NCBI RefSeq assembly: GCF_000721265.1
Contig: NZ_JOFZ01000002.1
Coordinates: 124,001-188,000 of the forward strand
DNA from: Streptomyces sp. NRRL F-5126
GTDB lineage: Bacteria; Actinomycetota; Actinomycetes; Streptomycetales; Streptomycetaceae
Direction: 5' to 3'
DNA length: 64,000 nt
A program made the translations under genes and the position numbers. Below, one piece after another: positions 29,163-39,015 of this stretch (positions are counted from its first letter, which is position 1; each line of letters begins with the position of its first letter). Below the pieces are notes generated by a model. It did not search any database. It saw nothing but the letters and a program-made list of their open reading frames with translations, and was not told the DNA's origin.

Positions 29163-31988
29163 ATGGAACTGCACGTGCTCGGCGCGGTCGAGGCGTTCAG
29201 CGGCGGGCAGGCCGTGGACCTGGGGCATCCGCGGCAGCGGCTGGTCCTGGCGGTGCTCGCGGCCGACGCGGGCCACCCCGTACCCGCCGACCGGTTCGCG
29301 GAGCGCGTCTGGGGACAGGACCTGCCCCGGCGCGGCCGCACGGTGCTCTACGGCTACGTGTCGCGCCTGCGTTCCGCGCTCGCGTCCGCCGGAGCACCGG
29401 AGCTGATCACGCGTCGGGCCGGCGGGTATGTCCTGGACACGGACCCTCAGAACGTGGACGTCCACCGCTTCCGCCGACTCGTCGCGCGGGCCGGCCGGCT
29501 GGAGGACGCCGAGCGCATCGCCGCCCTGGATCAGGCGCTGGCGCTGTGGCGCGGCGAGGCGCTGGCCGGTCTCGACAGCCCCTGGGCCCTCTCGTGGCGG
29601 GCGACGCTGGACGGCGAGCGGCGCGTGGCCGAACTGGACCGGGCGGACGCGGCGCTGCGGCTGGGCAGGCACATGGACGCACTGCCCGCTCTCGCACGCC
29701 AGGCGGAGCTGTATCCGCTGGACGAGCGCGTGGCCGGGCAGTTGATGCTCGCGCTGTACCGCGCCGGGCGCAACGCCGATGCCCTGGACGTCTACCGGGC
29801 GCTGTACGGCAGGCTCGCCGAGGAACTCGGCACCGACCCGGGCTCCGACCTGCAGCGTCTGCATCAGCGTGTGCTCACAGGGGACCCGGGACTGCTGCAC
29901 TCCCCGCCGGTTCCGCGGCCGCGATCCGACGCGCGGTCCGACGCGCGGTCCGGGCCTCCCGTGCCGCGCCAACTCCCGCCGGGCCCCGCCCGGCTCGCCG
30001 GACGCGACGCGGACCTCGCCCGGCTGTCAGCCCTGCTGCCTCCCTCCGGCCGCGAGCAGGTCCGCGGTGGCGACCCGGGGATCCGCGCCATCGTCGGAAC
30101 CGGCGGGATCGGCAAGACCTGGCTCGCCCTGCACTGGGCACACCGCCATCAGGCCGCATTCCCCGATGGCCAGCTCTTCATCGACCTGCGCGGCTTCTCG
30201 CCCGCCGAGGAACCACTGCCGCCGGGCACGGTGCTCCGCGGGTTCCTCGGTGCGCTCGGCGTCTCCCCGGAGCGGCTGCCGCCCGACCTGGCGGCCCGAA
30301 CGGCGCTGTTCCGCAGCCTTGTCGCGGACAAGCGCGTCCTCCTCGTCCTGGACAACGCCGCGGACACCGCGCAGATCGAGCCGCTGCTGCCGGGTGGCGG
30401 CCGCTCGGCCGTCCTGGTCACCAGCCGCCGGCGGCTCAGCGGCCTCGACACCCGCCACGGGGGACAGACCCTGCGCCTCGCCCCGCTCACCCGGGCCCAG
30501 GCCCGTGAACTGCTCGCACACCGGCTCGGTCCCGACCCGCTCGCAGCCGACCCCGACGCCGCCGACGAGATACTGCACCGCTGCGCCGGACTGCCGCTCG
30601 CCCTCGGCATCGTCTCCTCACGCGCCCGCGGAAACGCGGAACCCCTCTCGATTCTCGCCGCCGAGCTGGGCAACCCTGACAGCACGCTGAGCGCGCTCGA
30701 CGACGGCGACCCCGCCGCGAGCCTGCCGACCGTCCTCTCCTGGTCGCTGCGAACGCTCGCCGCGGATCAGGCCCGTGCCTTCGCGCTGCTCGGTGCCGCG
30801 CCGGGGGCCGATACCACTGTGTACGCCGCGGCCGCACTGATCGGCCTGCCCGCCCCGGCGGCCCGTACCGTCCTGCGCGCTCTGGAGCAGGGATCCCTGG
30901 TCGAGCGGGAGAACGGCGAGCGCTTCCGGATGCACGACCTGGTCAGACTGGCGGCACGTGAGCAGGCCCGATGCCTCGACGAACAGGCCGTCGACCAGGC
31001 GCTTCGCCGCGTGGTCGACTTCTACACCCGCAGCGCCGAGGCCGCCGCCCGCTGCCTCGACCCCGACATCGCGCCGGTGGAGGGCCAGCCCGCCGCCGAA
31101 CACTGCACGCCCTACCGGCCGGACGGCACGGAGCAGGCATCGGCGTGGTTCGAGGCCGAGCGCGACTGCCTGCTCGCCGCCCAGCAGATGGCCGCGGACC
31201 TCGGTTGGGACGAGCCCGCCTGGCACCTCGCCTTCTGGCTCTCCGACTTCCTCATGCGCGGCGGCCACCTCGACGACCTGCTGCGCATGGCACGGCTCGC
31301 GGTGACGGCCGCCGAGCGTACCGGGTCGCCCGAGGCGCTCTCCCGCATCCAGCGCAACCTGGGCAACGCGCTCATCGGTGCCGGCCGGTTCGACGAGGCC
31401 CTGCACCACCTGCGCCTGGCCCTGGAGAGCGCCGACCGGTCCGGCGACGTCGCCCAGCAAGCCGCCACCCACAACTCATTGACCATCGCATGGGCCCGAA
31501 CCGGTGACGCCGCCCAGGCGCAAGTCCACGCACGCGCCTCCGTCGAGTTCGGCCGTCGCACGGGCAACCCGATGCGCGAGGCGGTGGCGCTCAACGCGCT
31601 CGGCTGGTGCACCGCCCAACTCGGCGACCTGCGCGAAGCCGAGCAGTACTGCCGCGATGCCCTGGACCTGATGCGCAAGGGGCCCGGCGTGCGCGGAGAC
31701 GGCAACGCCGAAGCGGCCACTCTCGACAGCCTCGGCTACATCGCGCACCACGCGGACCGTATCCCCGAGGCCCTCGACCACTACCGCGCGGCGCTCGACC
31801 TGCGCCGCGCGCATCACCACACATACCAAGTCGTCGACACCCTGGACCGGCTGGCCGGGCTGCACGCGTCACGCGGCGACACCGTCGCGGCACGCTCCGC
31901 CTGGCAGGAGGCACTGGACCTGTGCCGCGCACAGAACCGCTCCGCCGACGCCGATCGCATCGAGCGGAGCCTCGGGCGTATCGAGTAG
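29163..31988 (+). CDS. AfsR/SARP-family transcriptional regulator with NB-ARC and TPR domains
   Basis: A 941-residue large SARP. Residues 1-95 are the OmpR-type DNA-binding domain (MELHVLGAVEAFSGG, then DRFAERVWGQDLPRRGRTVL and RRAGGYVLD). Residues 97-245 are the bacterial transcriptional activation domain (DVHRFRRLVARAGRLEDAER, and AGRNADALDVYRAL). The NB-ARC ATPase has Walker A GTGGIGKT at 312-319 and LLVLDNAADTAQIEPLLPGG. The C-terminus holds TPRs. It resembles AfsR-like global regulators of secondary metabolism and development. The start ATG follows AAGGGGG. No biosynthetic cluster is nearby; the divergent secreted protein is the closest possible target. Confidence 0.9.
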   Translation: MELHVLGAVEAFSGGQAVDLGHPRQRLVLAVLAADAGHPVPADRFAERVWGQDLPRRGRTVLYGYVSRLRSALASAGAPELITRRAGGYVLDTDPQNVDVHRFRRLVARAGRLEDAERIAALDQALALWRGEALAGLDSPWALSWRATLDGERRVAELDRADAALRLGRHMDALPALARQAELYPLDERVAGQLMLALYRAGRNADALDVYRALYGRLAEELGTDPGSDLQRLHQRVLTGDPGLLHSPPVPRPRSDARSDARSGPPVPRQLPPGPARLAGRDADLARLSALLPPSGREQVRGGDPGIRAIVGTGGIGKTWLALHWAHRHQAAFPDGQLFIDLRGFSPAEEPLPPGTVLRGFLGALGVSPERLPPDLAARTALFRSLVADKRVLLVLDNAADTAQIEPLLPGGGRSAVLVTSRRRLSGLDTRHGGQTLRLAPLTRAQARELLAHRLGPDPLAADPDAADEILHRCAGLPLALGIVSSRARGNAEPLSILAAELGNPDSTLSALDDGDPAASLPTVLSWSLRTLAADQARAFALLGAAPGADTTVYAAAALIGLPAPAARTVLRALEQGSLVERENGERFRMHDLVRLAAREQARCLDEQAVDQALRRVVDFYTRSAEAAARCLDPDIAPVEGQPAAEHCTPYRPDGTEQASAWFEAERDCLLAAQQMAADLGWDEPAWHLAFWLSDFLMRGGHLDDLLRMARLAVTAAERTGSPEALSRIQRNLGNALIGAGRFDEALHHLRLALESADRSGDVAQQAATHNSLTIAWARTGDAAQAQVHARASVEFGRRTGNPMREAVALNALGWCTAQLGDLREAEQYCRDALDLMRKGPGVRGDGNAEAATLDSLGYIAHHADRIPEALDHYRAALDLRRAHHHTYQVVDTLDRLAGLHASRGDTVAARSAWQEALDLCRAQNRSADADRIERSLGRIE

Positions 31989-32028
31989 ACGGCTGAGCGT
32001 TCCGCTCGGGCTCGTTGCCGGGCAGGGC

Positions 32029-32065
32029 GGCGGCCCCGGCCGGTGGATGCCGGACCGGGGCCGCC
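32029..32065. terminator. Bidirectional terminator between the SARP gene and the lysozyme gene
   Basis: A perfect 11-bp stem, GGCGGCCCCGG against CCGGGGCCGCC, lies between two convergent genes. Confidence 0.75.
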
Positions 32066-32092
32066 GTGGTGCGACGGGAGGGGCGGACGAGG

Positions 32093-32977
32093 TCAGCCGT
32101 TGGCGAGGGCGCGCAGGCGGTCCATCGCGCCGTTGAACTTGTCGTGGTCGCCGACCGTCGCGCCCGTGGACGTGTACTGCCAGATCGTCTGGAAGCCCCA
32201 GCCCGCCGGCAGCGGCTTCGGCGAGGAGTCGTAGCGGGCCACCCAGAGCGGGTTCGTCTTCGCGAAGCCGCCGTAGTTGCCGGTGCACTGCTTCCACCAG
32301 TTGGTCGCGGTGTAGATCACCGCGTCGCGGCCCGTGCGGGCCTTGTACGTCGTCGTGAAGTCCTTGATCCACGCGACCATCGCCGACTTCGAGAGGCCGT
32401 AGCAGGACGCGCCGTACGGGTTCCACTCGATGTCCAGGACACCCGGCAGGGTCTTGCCGTCCTTGGACCAGGCGCCGCCGTGCGCGACGAAGTACTCCGC
32501 CTGGTTGGCGCCGCTCGACACGTCGGGCGTGGCGAAGTGGTACGAGCCGCGGATCAGGCCCGCCTTGTACGAGCCGGTGTACTGCTGGTTGAACGTCGTG
32601 CTCTTGTAGTAGTTGCCCTCCGTCGCCTTCACGTACGCCCACTTCACGCCGCTGCCCTTGAGCGCGGACCAGTTGACGCTCCCCTGGTGGCTGGAGACGT
32701 CGACGCCCTCCGTCTGGGTGACGGCGGCCTCGCGGCGGGCGACGGGGGCGTGGCCCGTGCCGTCGTGGGAGAGCACGCCCATGCCCATGTACGCGTTGCC
32801 GCGGGCGGGCGCTCTGTCGGCGGCCGGGGAGGCCGCGTGCCCGCCGGCCGTGGGGGAGACCTCGGCGCTCGCCACGCCGGGGAGAGTGAGCGGAAGAGCG
32901 AACGTGGCCAGGAGAGCCGCGGCCGCCGCGATCAGTGTGCCGCGGCCGCCGTTCTTTCCGGGTCTGCGCACGGACAT
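32093..32977 (-). CDS. Secreted GH25-family lysozyme (N-acetylmuramidase)
   Basis: 294 residues. The signal peptide runs from MSVRRPGKN through a hydrophobic core to LPGVASAEV. After a 50-residue Ala-rich linker, the GH25 catalytic domain begins at TEGVDVSSHQGSVNW and carries the DxE motif in GVLDIEWNPYG, with SYHFATP and the C-terminal WQYTST typical of Cellosyl-type muramidases. It should hydrolyse the beta-1,4 bond of peptidoglycan after export. The start is decided by CGGAGG eight bases upstream. It is divergent from the MarR gene. Confidence 0.93.
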   Translation of the reverse strand: MSVRRPGKNGGRGTLIAAAAALLATFALPLTLPGVASAEVSPTAGGHAASPAADRAPARGNAYMGMGVLSHDGTGHAPVARREAAVTQTEGVDVSSHQGSVNWSALKGSGVKWAYVKATEGNYYKSTTFNQQYTGSYKAGLIRGSYHFATPDVSSGANQAEYFVAHGGAWSKDGKTLPGVLDIEWNPYGASCYGLSKSAMVAWIKDFTTTYKARTGRDAVIYTATNWWKQCTGNYGGFAKTNPLWVARYDSSPKPLPAGWGFQTIWQYTSTGATVGDHDKFNGAMDRLRALANG

Positions 32978-33186
32978 TGCGTGCCTCCGAAAACCTCGGT
33001 GGGGGGATCTCTTGCTGTGCCGACAAGTCGTCAAAATGGACATGTCACCGTGCAACGCTACGTAGGTCGACCTTGCCACGGCCCGGAGGTGCACTGCTGC
33101 CGATGGACTAACGGCCTGCGAAGATGCGGAGAGCCGCGGCGATGGCCACGGTTTCGGCGAACTCTCAGGAGCGGGAAGAGCGCGCG

Positions 33187-33681
33187 ATGGCTGCTGACGT
33201 GCAGGGAAGCGGGACCGGGAACGAACCTTCGCCGGTGGGCGGGGAAGCGGTGGATCCGGAGTTCCTGGATCTGGAGCGTGAGCTGGCGGTCTTCCTGCGC
33301 CGGGCCAGGGCCAATTCGGGTGAGATGGCCCGCGAGGTGCACCCGGATCTGGAGCCCGCCGCGTACGGGCTGCTCGTGCGCCTTGAGGAGACCGGCCAGC
33401 AGCGCGCCACCGAGCTCTCGGCGTACTTCGGCGTGGGGAAGGCGACCATGAGCCGGCAGCTCAGAGCGCTCCAGGACCTCGGCCTGATCACGCGCGAGCC
33501 GGACCCGGCCGACGGGCGCGCCTCACTGCTGCGCGTCACGGACGAGGGCCTGCGCCGCTTCCGCCGCGTCCGGGACGCCCGCAGGGGCCGCTACGTGCGG
33601 AAACTCGCCGACTGGGACCGGGACGAGGTCGCCGAACTGGCCCGCTTGCTGCACCAGCTGAACGCCCGCGCGGCGAGCTGA
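33187..33681 (+). CDS. MarR-family transcriptional regulator
   Basis: About 164 residues with the MarR winged helix: LEPAAYGLLVRLEETGQQRA, recognition helix FGVGKATMSRQLRALQDLGL, and wing REPDPADGRASLLRVTDEG. Basic C-terminal helices form the dimer interface. The start used follows GGAAGAG; ATGs at 33124 and 33142 are also in frame and could give a longer N-terminus. It is divergent from the lysozyme gene. The ligand and targets are unknown. Confidence 0.88.
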   Translation: MAADVQGSGTGNEPSPVGGEAVDPEFLDLERELAVFLRRARANSGEMAREVHPDLEPAAYGLLVRLEETGQQRATELSAYFGVGKATMSRQLRALQDLGLITREPDPADGRASLLRVTDEGLRRFRRVRDARRGRYVRKLADWDRDEVAELARLLHQLNARAAS

Positions 33682-33700
33682 GGGGCCTCGGTCGGGCCCC
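33682..33700 (+). terminator. Hairpin terminator after the MarR gene
   Basis: GGGGCC and GGCCCC form a short GC stem with a 7-base loop directly after the stop codon. Confidence 0.5.
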
Positions 33701-34271
33701 GGGCAACAGGTAACTCGATCGAGTGACGGGGCCGCTCGTGCGGGCGGGTGACGGGCCGTCGCCCAAACGTCTCGTACGAGTGACGCCGGCCCGGCGCCGC
33801 GGCGGGCGGGCGGAGCACCCCCGCCCCATCGGACGCGCCCCCATGGGGCGCCGCGCCCTGCGGGCGTGCGTCGCCGTTGCCCTGGGCGGGGCGCCCTGGG
33901 CTCGGGGCGAGCCCGGACCCGGACCCGGTGGCGCCGCCCGCCGGGTGGGCCGGCGTCCCTGCGCGGGTGCCGTGCCAGGCCGGCCTGCCCCGCGGGCGCA
34001 CCTCCGGTGACCGGACGCGCCTCCCGGGTGCGGCTTGCCGCGTGCTTGCGCCGTAAGGCGCGCCCCGCAGGTCCGCCCGGCGTGATCGTTGTCCGGGGCG
34101 GGCGGGGTCCCCGGATCTCGTGGTCCGCCTCCCGCGTGGCCGCCGCGCCCCGTGCGGTGCGCTGTACGCGCCGGGGGACTGCTGGACGTGCCTCGGCGCA
34201 TGGACGCGCCCCCGGAGCCGGATCCCGCGGCCGGACGCGGAACCGCCGGGCGCGGCCCGCAGGGCGGCGCG
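33701..34271. other. Gene-free GC-rich stretch
   Basis: No reading frame here has a convincing start, codon pattern or recognisable product. The only clear element is a perfect 12-bp palindrome, ACTCGATCGAGT, at 33713-33724 just after the MarR gene. Confidence 0.5.
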
Positions 34272-35051
34272 TCAGAGTTCCGCGTACGTCGCCGTCGCGT
34301 CGTCGTGCCTCTTGCCCCGTACCTGCCGCGCGTCCGTCTCCAGCGCGCGTACGCGGTCGATCAGGGACTGCGGGCCGCTCTCGCGCACCAGCGCGAGGCA
34401 CTCCGCCCAGCCGCCCTGCTCGAACTTCTCGACCCACCGTGCCGCGCCGTCCGTCATCGCCAGCAGCGACCGCACCTCGGCGGCCGGCGTGCTGCCCGTG
34501 ACCGCCTTCGCCGCCGCCGACGGGTCCGCCGCCGCCGTGAAGAAGCCGCCCTCCGCGTTCCGCAGCGCGTCCGTGGACGCGACCGACCGCTTCACCTCCG
34601 CCGGGATGTGGTCGAGCCGGTCGTCGACCACCGCGCGCACCCGACCGTCGCGCCCCTCCACCAGCAGCGTGGAGTCGGACAGGACCAGGTGCTCGACCAC
34701 GCCCCCGGGAGCCGCGCCCCAGCGCGCGACGACCACCGTCGCCTGCGGCGTGCGCGGGTGAGAAAGTTCACAGGTGTCACGGTGTTTGGCCGCCGTAAGG
34801 GCGATGGCCCGGGCCAGGATCTCCGTCAGTGTCATGTCACGGCGTGAACCGCACAGTTCAGCCAAAGTTCCGCCCAGGCGTGCCGTGAACCACGGGACCC
34901 CGTGCACGCAACCGTCGTCCCCTTCGGGCGGTGTGACACCGTCGAGCAGGACGAGCGCCCCGCCCTCGCCCGCCGCGGGCAGGACCACGGAAGTCCAGTC
35001 CTCATTGGGGCGTGCGGCCGTTCCTGGTGCAGTCGCCTGTTCGATGCGCAT
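34272..35051 (-). CDS. PP2C-like serine/threonine phosphatase
   Basis: 259 residues. The metal-binding aspartates of the PP2C fold can be followed: RPNEDW near residue 15, LVLLDGVTPP near residue 37, LAMTDGAARW near residue 198 and RHDDATA at the C-terminus. The usual DGMGGH string is replaced by DGVTPPEGDDG, so this is a divergent, compact member. It has no transmembrane or sensor domain, so a cytoplasmic enzyme is expected. The start ATG has GGGGAT close upstream. It is divergent from the conservon, and a shared regulatory region of about 340 bases lies between. Confidence 0.8.
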   Translation of the reverse strand: MRIEQATAPGTAARPNEDWTSVVLPAAGEGGALVLLDGVTPPEGDDGCVHGVPWFTARLGGTLAELCGSRRDMTLTEILARAIALTAAKHRDTCELSHPRTPQATVVVARWGAAPGGVVEHLVLSDSTLLVEGRDGRVRAVVDDRLDHIPAEVKRSVASTDALRNAEGGFFTAAADPSAAAKAVTGSTPAAEVRSLLAMTDGAARWVEKFEQGGWAECLALVRESGPQSLIDRVRALETDARQVRGKRHDDATATYAEL

Positions 35052-35389
35052 GATCCCCAGTCTGCCGGAGCGGTACCGCGGTGTGACGGCGCGGGTCGCG
35101 GGACACGAGGCCGAAAAACGATCACTCGGAAGGCCGTCCCACGGTTGCGGGCGGGCATCTTTGCAAAGGGCGCGTCAGAGGTCCATTCGGCGCGCCGCAC
35201 CGCGCCCCCGCGCACGTCGGGGGAATTTGAAGGCCAACTCCTCCGTGATGTTCACTCGTTCAGGTGGCGGGTCGGCCGATGCGCGTCTTCCTCCCAAAAG
35301 CACTGCAATTGTCGGGAGCCGTGCCAGGGGCCGGGGGTGGCTCGTCGTGACCCGCCGTCACCCCTGCTTCATGGGCGGACGAGTCGAGA
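35052..35389. other. Divergent intergenic region between the PP2C gene and the conservon
   Basis: No gene is seen. A short palindrome CTTTGCAAAG lies near 35161-35170. Relatively AT-rich patches (GAAAAACGATCACT near 35111 and CAAAAGCACTGCAATTG near 35295) are where promoters are most likely, but no clean -35/-10 pair could be assigned. Confidence 0.35.
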
Positions 35390-38300
35390 ATGCGAGCACC
35401 GGTGCAGAACAAGCGGCCTCGGGGGAACGGCGGTGTGCACAGCGGCACTCCGGTGGGGCGCCCCAAGCGGGTACGCACCCGGCTCGTCGCCGGTGTCGCG
35501 GTCGTCGGCGTCGCCGTGCTCGCCGCCGGCACCCCCGCCGTGCTGCACGGCTGGACGGGGCTCGACGACGCCCAGCGGCTCGTCACCCTCGCACGGCTGG
35601 ACAGCCAGGCCGTCGCCCTCGCCGGCTCCCTCGCCGACGAGCGCGACCAGGCCGTCGTCTTCGTCGCCGCCGGCCGGCCGTCGAAGGACGGCGAGTCGCA
35701 CAGCGGAGAGTCGACAGGCGGCGAGCAGGGCAGCGAGGGGAGCGCGGACGGCCTGACGGCGGCAGGCGAACGGGTGGACCGGGGGATCGCCGAGTTCCGC
35801 GCGCTCGCCGCCGAATCCGGCGGAACGTCCCGAACCAGCGGCGCGTCCGCGTCCGCCCGCGCCCTCAAGAGCCTGGGTACCCTGGAGCCGGCGCGCAAGG
35901 CCGCGGTGACGGGCAACGGCCGGGCGTCCGCCACGTACACCGCCTACTCCCGCATCATCGCCTCCCTGGGAGGCGTCTTCGAGCAGGTCGCCGACCACGC
36001 CCCGGCGGACGCGGCCCCCGACGCGCGCGCGGCCGCCTCGCTCGGCCGCGCCGCCGACCAGGCGTCCGCCACCCGTGGGCTGCTCGTCGCCGCGCTCACC
36101 ATCCCCGACGACCGGACGCGGACCACGACCGACCCGATCACCGGGCTGACGGTGACCACCGGCCACTCGGGGAGTTCCGCCGAGAAGGCGCGGGACGCGC
36201 TCAGCGCGGCGGCCCAGCAGGCGCGGGTAGGGGAGCTCGCCGCCCTCGCGGACTTCGACGCCGCCGCTTCCGCCTCCACCCGCCAGGCGTACGAGTCCAC
36301 CGTCGCAGGCGCCGGGACCACGTCCGCCGAGAAATACCTCGGCAGGCTCACGGCCGCCCCGCGACTGCCGGACTCCGCACTCGACACCGACCGCGACAAG
36401 CTCAACACCGCGCTCACCGCCAGGATCGACCGGATGCGGGGCGCACTGTCGGGGCTCGACGCACGGGAACTCAAGGGGTTCGAGAAGCTCCGCGACAGCG
36501 CCGTACGCGACCTGGAGCTGCGGGCCGCGCTCCTGGCCGGCTGCCTGGTGCTCGCCGTCGCCGTGTCCGTCGCGGTCGCCCGCACCCTCACCAGGCCGCT
36601 CGCGGCGGTGCGGCTCGGCGCGGCCCGGGTCGCGGCCCGTCCCGCCACGCGCGAACCGGTGCGGTTCACCGGGCGCAACGACGAGTTCGCCGACGTGGCA
36701 CGGTCGCTCAACGCACTCCACAGCACCGTGCTCTCGCTCACGGCCCGCCTCGCCGAGGGCGCCGCGCCCGAGTCACGGGACCGCGCGGAACACGACCGCA
36801 AGGAAGCCGCCGCGGACCTGGGCGCCGCAGCCCTCGCCGCCGAGGAGCGCGCGGGGCTCCAGGCCCGGATCGCCGACACCACCGACCACCTGAGGCGGCT
36901 GCGCCACACCGTCCGCCACACCTTCGTCGACCTCTCGCTGCGCAACCTCGGCCTGGTGGAGCGCCAACTCGGCGTCATCGAGTCGCTGGAGGAGCGCGAG
37001 CAGGACCCCGAGCGTCTCGGCACGCTCTACAAGCTCGACCACATGGCCACGGTCATGCGCAGGCACAGCGAGAACCTGCTGGTCCTCGCCGAGCACCGGC
37101 AGGTGCACGCCCACGCGGAACCCGTCCCGCTGGTCGACGTGCTGCGTGCCGCCGTCAGCGAGATCGAGCGCTACGAGCGCGTCACGATCCAGACCCTGCC
37201 GCCGCAGGCCCGCGTCTCCGGGGCCGCCGCCGACGACCTCAGCCACCTCGTCGCCGAACTCCTGGAGAACGCGGCCTCGTTCTCGCCGCCCGGAGCGGCG
37301 GTCGAGCTGTCGGGGTGGCTGCTGGAGACGGGCGAGGTGATGCTCTCGGTCGTCGACCAGGGCGAGGGCGTCGCCGGCGAGCGGCTCGCCGAGCTCAATG
37401 CCCGCCTGACCGCGCCGGACCACGAAGCCCTGACGCAAGCCCCGACGGAAGCGGACGAGGCGGGCGAGGGGCTCGGGCTGCGGGTGGTCTCCCTGCTCGC
37501 CGCCCGCCACGGCGTCCGCGTCGAACTGCGCAGGCAGCAGCAGGGCGGCGGCACGACCGCCGTCGTCGTCCTGCCGCGGAACGTGGTGCCGCCGGAAGTG
37601 CCGGAAGCGGCCGAGCCCGGCGATACCGAGGTGGCGGCCGGCGCGGCGGAGCCGGGGAGCGCCGCTGCGCCGGAGAGCGACGCCGAACCCGGCCTGCCGG
37701 AGTTCGTGCCCGTGTCGGGACCCCGGGCGCTCCCCGAGCGCCCGGGCGCGGCCGCGGGGCGCGAACGGGCGCCGTACGAAGCGTCGCGTGACCCGCTGAT
37801 CCTGGCCGCCGAGGCGACCGTACGAGCGGCGGAGAGCGCGGGAGCGATCGCCCCGGAGACCGCCGGGTCCGTGCCGGGCGGCGAGCCGCGCGTACCGGCC
37901 GCGCGCACGCCCGTTCAGGCGCCGGACCAGGCGCCGGGCCGCGGCACTGCCCAGGACCCGTACGCCGCCGGTCCCGACTCCCACGAGCGCGCGGCGGCCG
38001 CCCCCGCCGGCGGTGACGGCCTCGACCAGGACACCTTCGCCATGCGCCTGCCGCAGCGTGCGGCCGCGAGCCGTGAGCTGCCCAAGCGGGTGCCCAAGGC
38101 CGTCAGGTCGGCGGGCGCGCCCCCGGTACGCAAGCGCGGCGTCGACCCGGAGGAGCTGCGCCGGAGGCTCGGCGGCTTCCACTCGGGAGCCAGGGCGGGG
38201 CGCCAGGAGGCCGAGGAGGAGATCCGCCAGGCCGCCACCCGGCAGCCCCAGGCGCAGCAGCACCCGTACGAGCAGGAGCCGCCCACCGGGCAGCAGGCCG

Positions 38301-38503
38301 CGTCGCAGCAGGGCGACGTGCGGCACAGCGACGAGGCGCAGGGCTACGAGCGGCAGCCGTACGGCCGGCAGGCCTACGAACCGCTGCCCTACACGCCCCG
38401 CATACCCCAGGCACGGACGACCGAGCACCTGACGGCCCGGGACCAGGCGGCCGGGCAGCACACCGAAGCGGCGGGGGACACAGTCGAGGAGGCGCGCAGT
38501 TGA
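35390..38503 (+). CDS. cvnA: Conservon histidine kinase-like protein CvnA (nitrate/nitrite-sensing domain)
   Basis: A 1037-residue membrane protein. One transmembrane segment near residues 28-52 precedes an extracellular helical domain of the nitrate- and nitrite-sensing (NIT) type (residues 60-380, with SQAVALAGSLADERDQAVVF). A second transmembrane segment (LRAALLAGCLVLAVAVSVAV) leads to HAMP and kinase regions (VDLSLRNLGLVERQLGVIES). The ATPase domain has LVAELLENAASFSPP, VVDQGEGV and GLGLRVVSLLAARHGV. The last 330 residues are a Pro/Gln/Glu/Ala-rich tail. It heads the four-gene conservon cvnABCD, which resembles a eukaryote-like GPCR/G-protein relay. Confidence 0.92.
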   Translation: MRAPVQNKRPRGNGGVHSGTPVGRPKRVRTRLVAGVAVVGVAVLAAGTPAVLHGWTGLDDAQRLVTLARLDSQAVALAGSLADERDQAVVFVAAGRPSKDGESHSGESTGGEQGSEGSADGLTAAGERVDRGIAEFRALAAESGGTSRTSGASASARALKSLGTLEPARKAAVTGNGRASATYTAYSRIIASLGGVFEQVADHAPADAAPDARAAASLGRAADQASATRGLLVAALTIPDDRTRTTTDPITGLTVTTGHSGSSAEKARDALSAAAQQARVGELAALADFDAAASASTRQAYESTVAGAGTTSAEKYLGRLTAAPRLPDSALDTDRDKLNTALTARIDRMRGALSGLDARELKGFEKLRDSAVRDLELRAALLAGCLVLAVAVSVAVARTLTRPLAAVRLGAARVAARPATREPVRFTGRNDEFADVARSLNALHSTVLSLTARLAEGAAPESRDRAEHDRKEAAADLGAAALAAEERAGLQARIADTTDHLRRLRHTVRHTFVDLSLRNLGLVERQLGVIESLEEREQDPERLGTLYKLDHMATVMRRHSENLLVLAEHRQVHAHAEPVPLVDVLRAAVSEIERYERVTIQTLPPQARVSGAAADDLSHLVAELLENAASFSPPGAAVELSGWLLETGEVMLSVVDQGEGVAGERLAELNARLTAPDHEALTQAPTEADEAGEGLGLRVVSLLAARHGVRVELRRQQQGGGTTAVVVLPRNVVPPEVPEAAEPGDTEVAAGAAEPGSAAAPESDAEPGLPEFVPVSGPRALPERPGAAAGRERAPYEASRDPLILAAEATVRAAESAGAIAPETAGSVPGGEPRVPAARTPVQAPDQAPGRGTAQDPYAAGPDSHERAAAAPAGGDGLDQDTFAMRLPQRAAASRELPKRVPKAVRSAGAPPVRKRGVDPEELRRRLGGFHSGARAGRQEAEEEIRQAATRQPQAQQHPYEQEPPTGQQAASQQGDVRHSDEAQGYERQPYGRQAYEPLPYTPRIPQARTTEHLTARDQAAGQHTEAAGDTVEEARS

Positions 38504-39015
38504 CTGCGACCGGCACATGCGGACTGAGCAGCGAGGCACGCAACCTGCACTGGCTGCTGAACAACCTCGTGGAGGAGGTCCACGGCCTGCGGTCCGTCGC
38601 CGTCGTGTCGTCGGACGGGCTCCTGCTCCTGTCGTCCGACCCGGGGCGGACGGAAGAGGCGGCCGCCGCCGCGGCCGCCGGGCGTCAGGAGGGCCCGCGC
38701 GGTTCGAGCGCCGACCTGGCGACGGTCGTCTCCGGCATCGGCAGCCTCACCATCGGCGCCGCCAGGCTGATGGAGGGTGGACCCGTCAAGCAGACGATGG
38801 TCGCGATGGAGGACGGCAGCCTCTTCGTCATGGCGATCAGCGACGGCTCTCTCCTCGGGGTGCATGCCGCCCCGGACTGCGACATGAGCGTGGTCGCCTA
38901 CCACATGGCGCTGTTCGTGGGCCGCGCCGGGCACGTACTGACACCCGCGCTGCGCGGCGAACTGCGCAGGTCGGTCGCGGGCGGCGTCGAGGGTGTCACG
39001 GGGAGCGGCCGGTGA
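38500..39015 (+). CDS. cvnB: Roadblock/LC7 domain protein CvnB
   Basis: 171 residues with a Roadblock/LC7 fold (LHWLLNNLVEEVHGLRSVAV, then SDGLLLLSSD, and KQTMVAMEDGSLFVMAISDG). Roadblock proteins regulate small GTPases, here CvnD. Translation probably starts at TTG, overlapping the cvnA stop (TTGA), with a strong GAGGAGG nine bases upstream; a later ATG would truncate the fold. Confidence 0.9.
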   Translation: MTATGTCGLSSEARNLHWLLNNLVEEVHGLRSVAVVSSDGLLLLSSDPGRTEEAAAAAAAGRQEGPRGSSADLATVVSGIGSLTIGAARLMEGGPVKQTMVAMEDGSLFVMAISDGSLLGVHAAPDCDMSVVAYHMALFVGRAGHVLTPALRGELRRSVAGGVEGVTGSGR

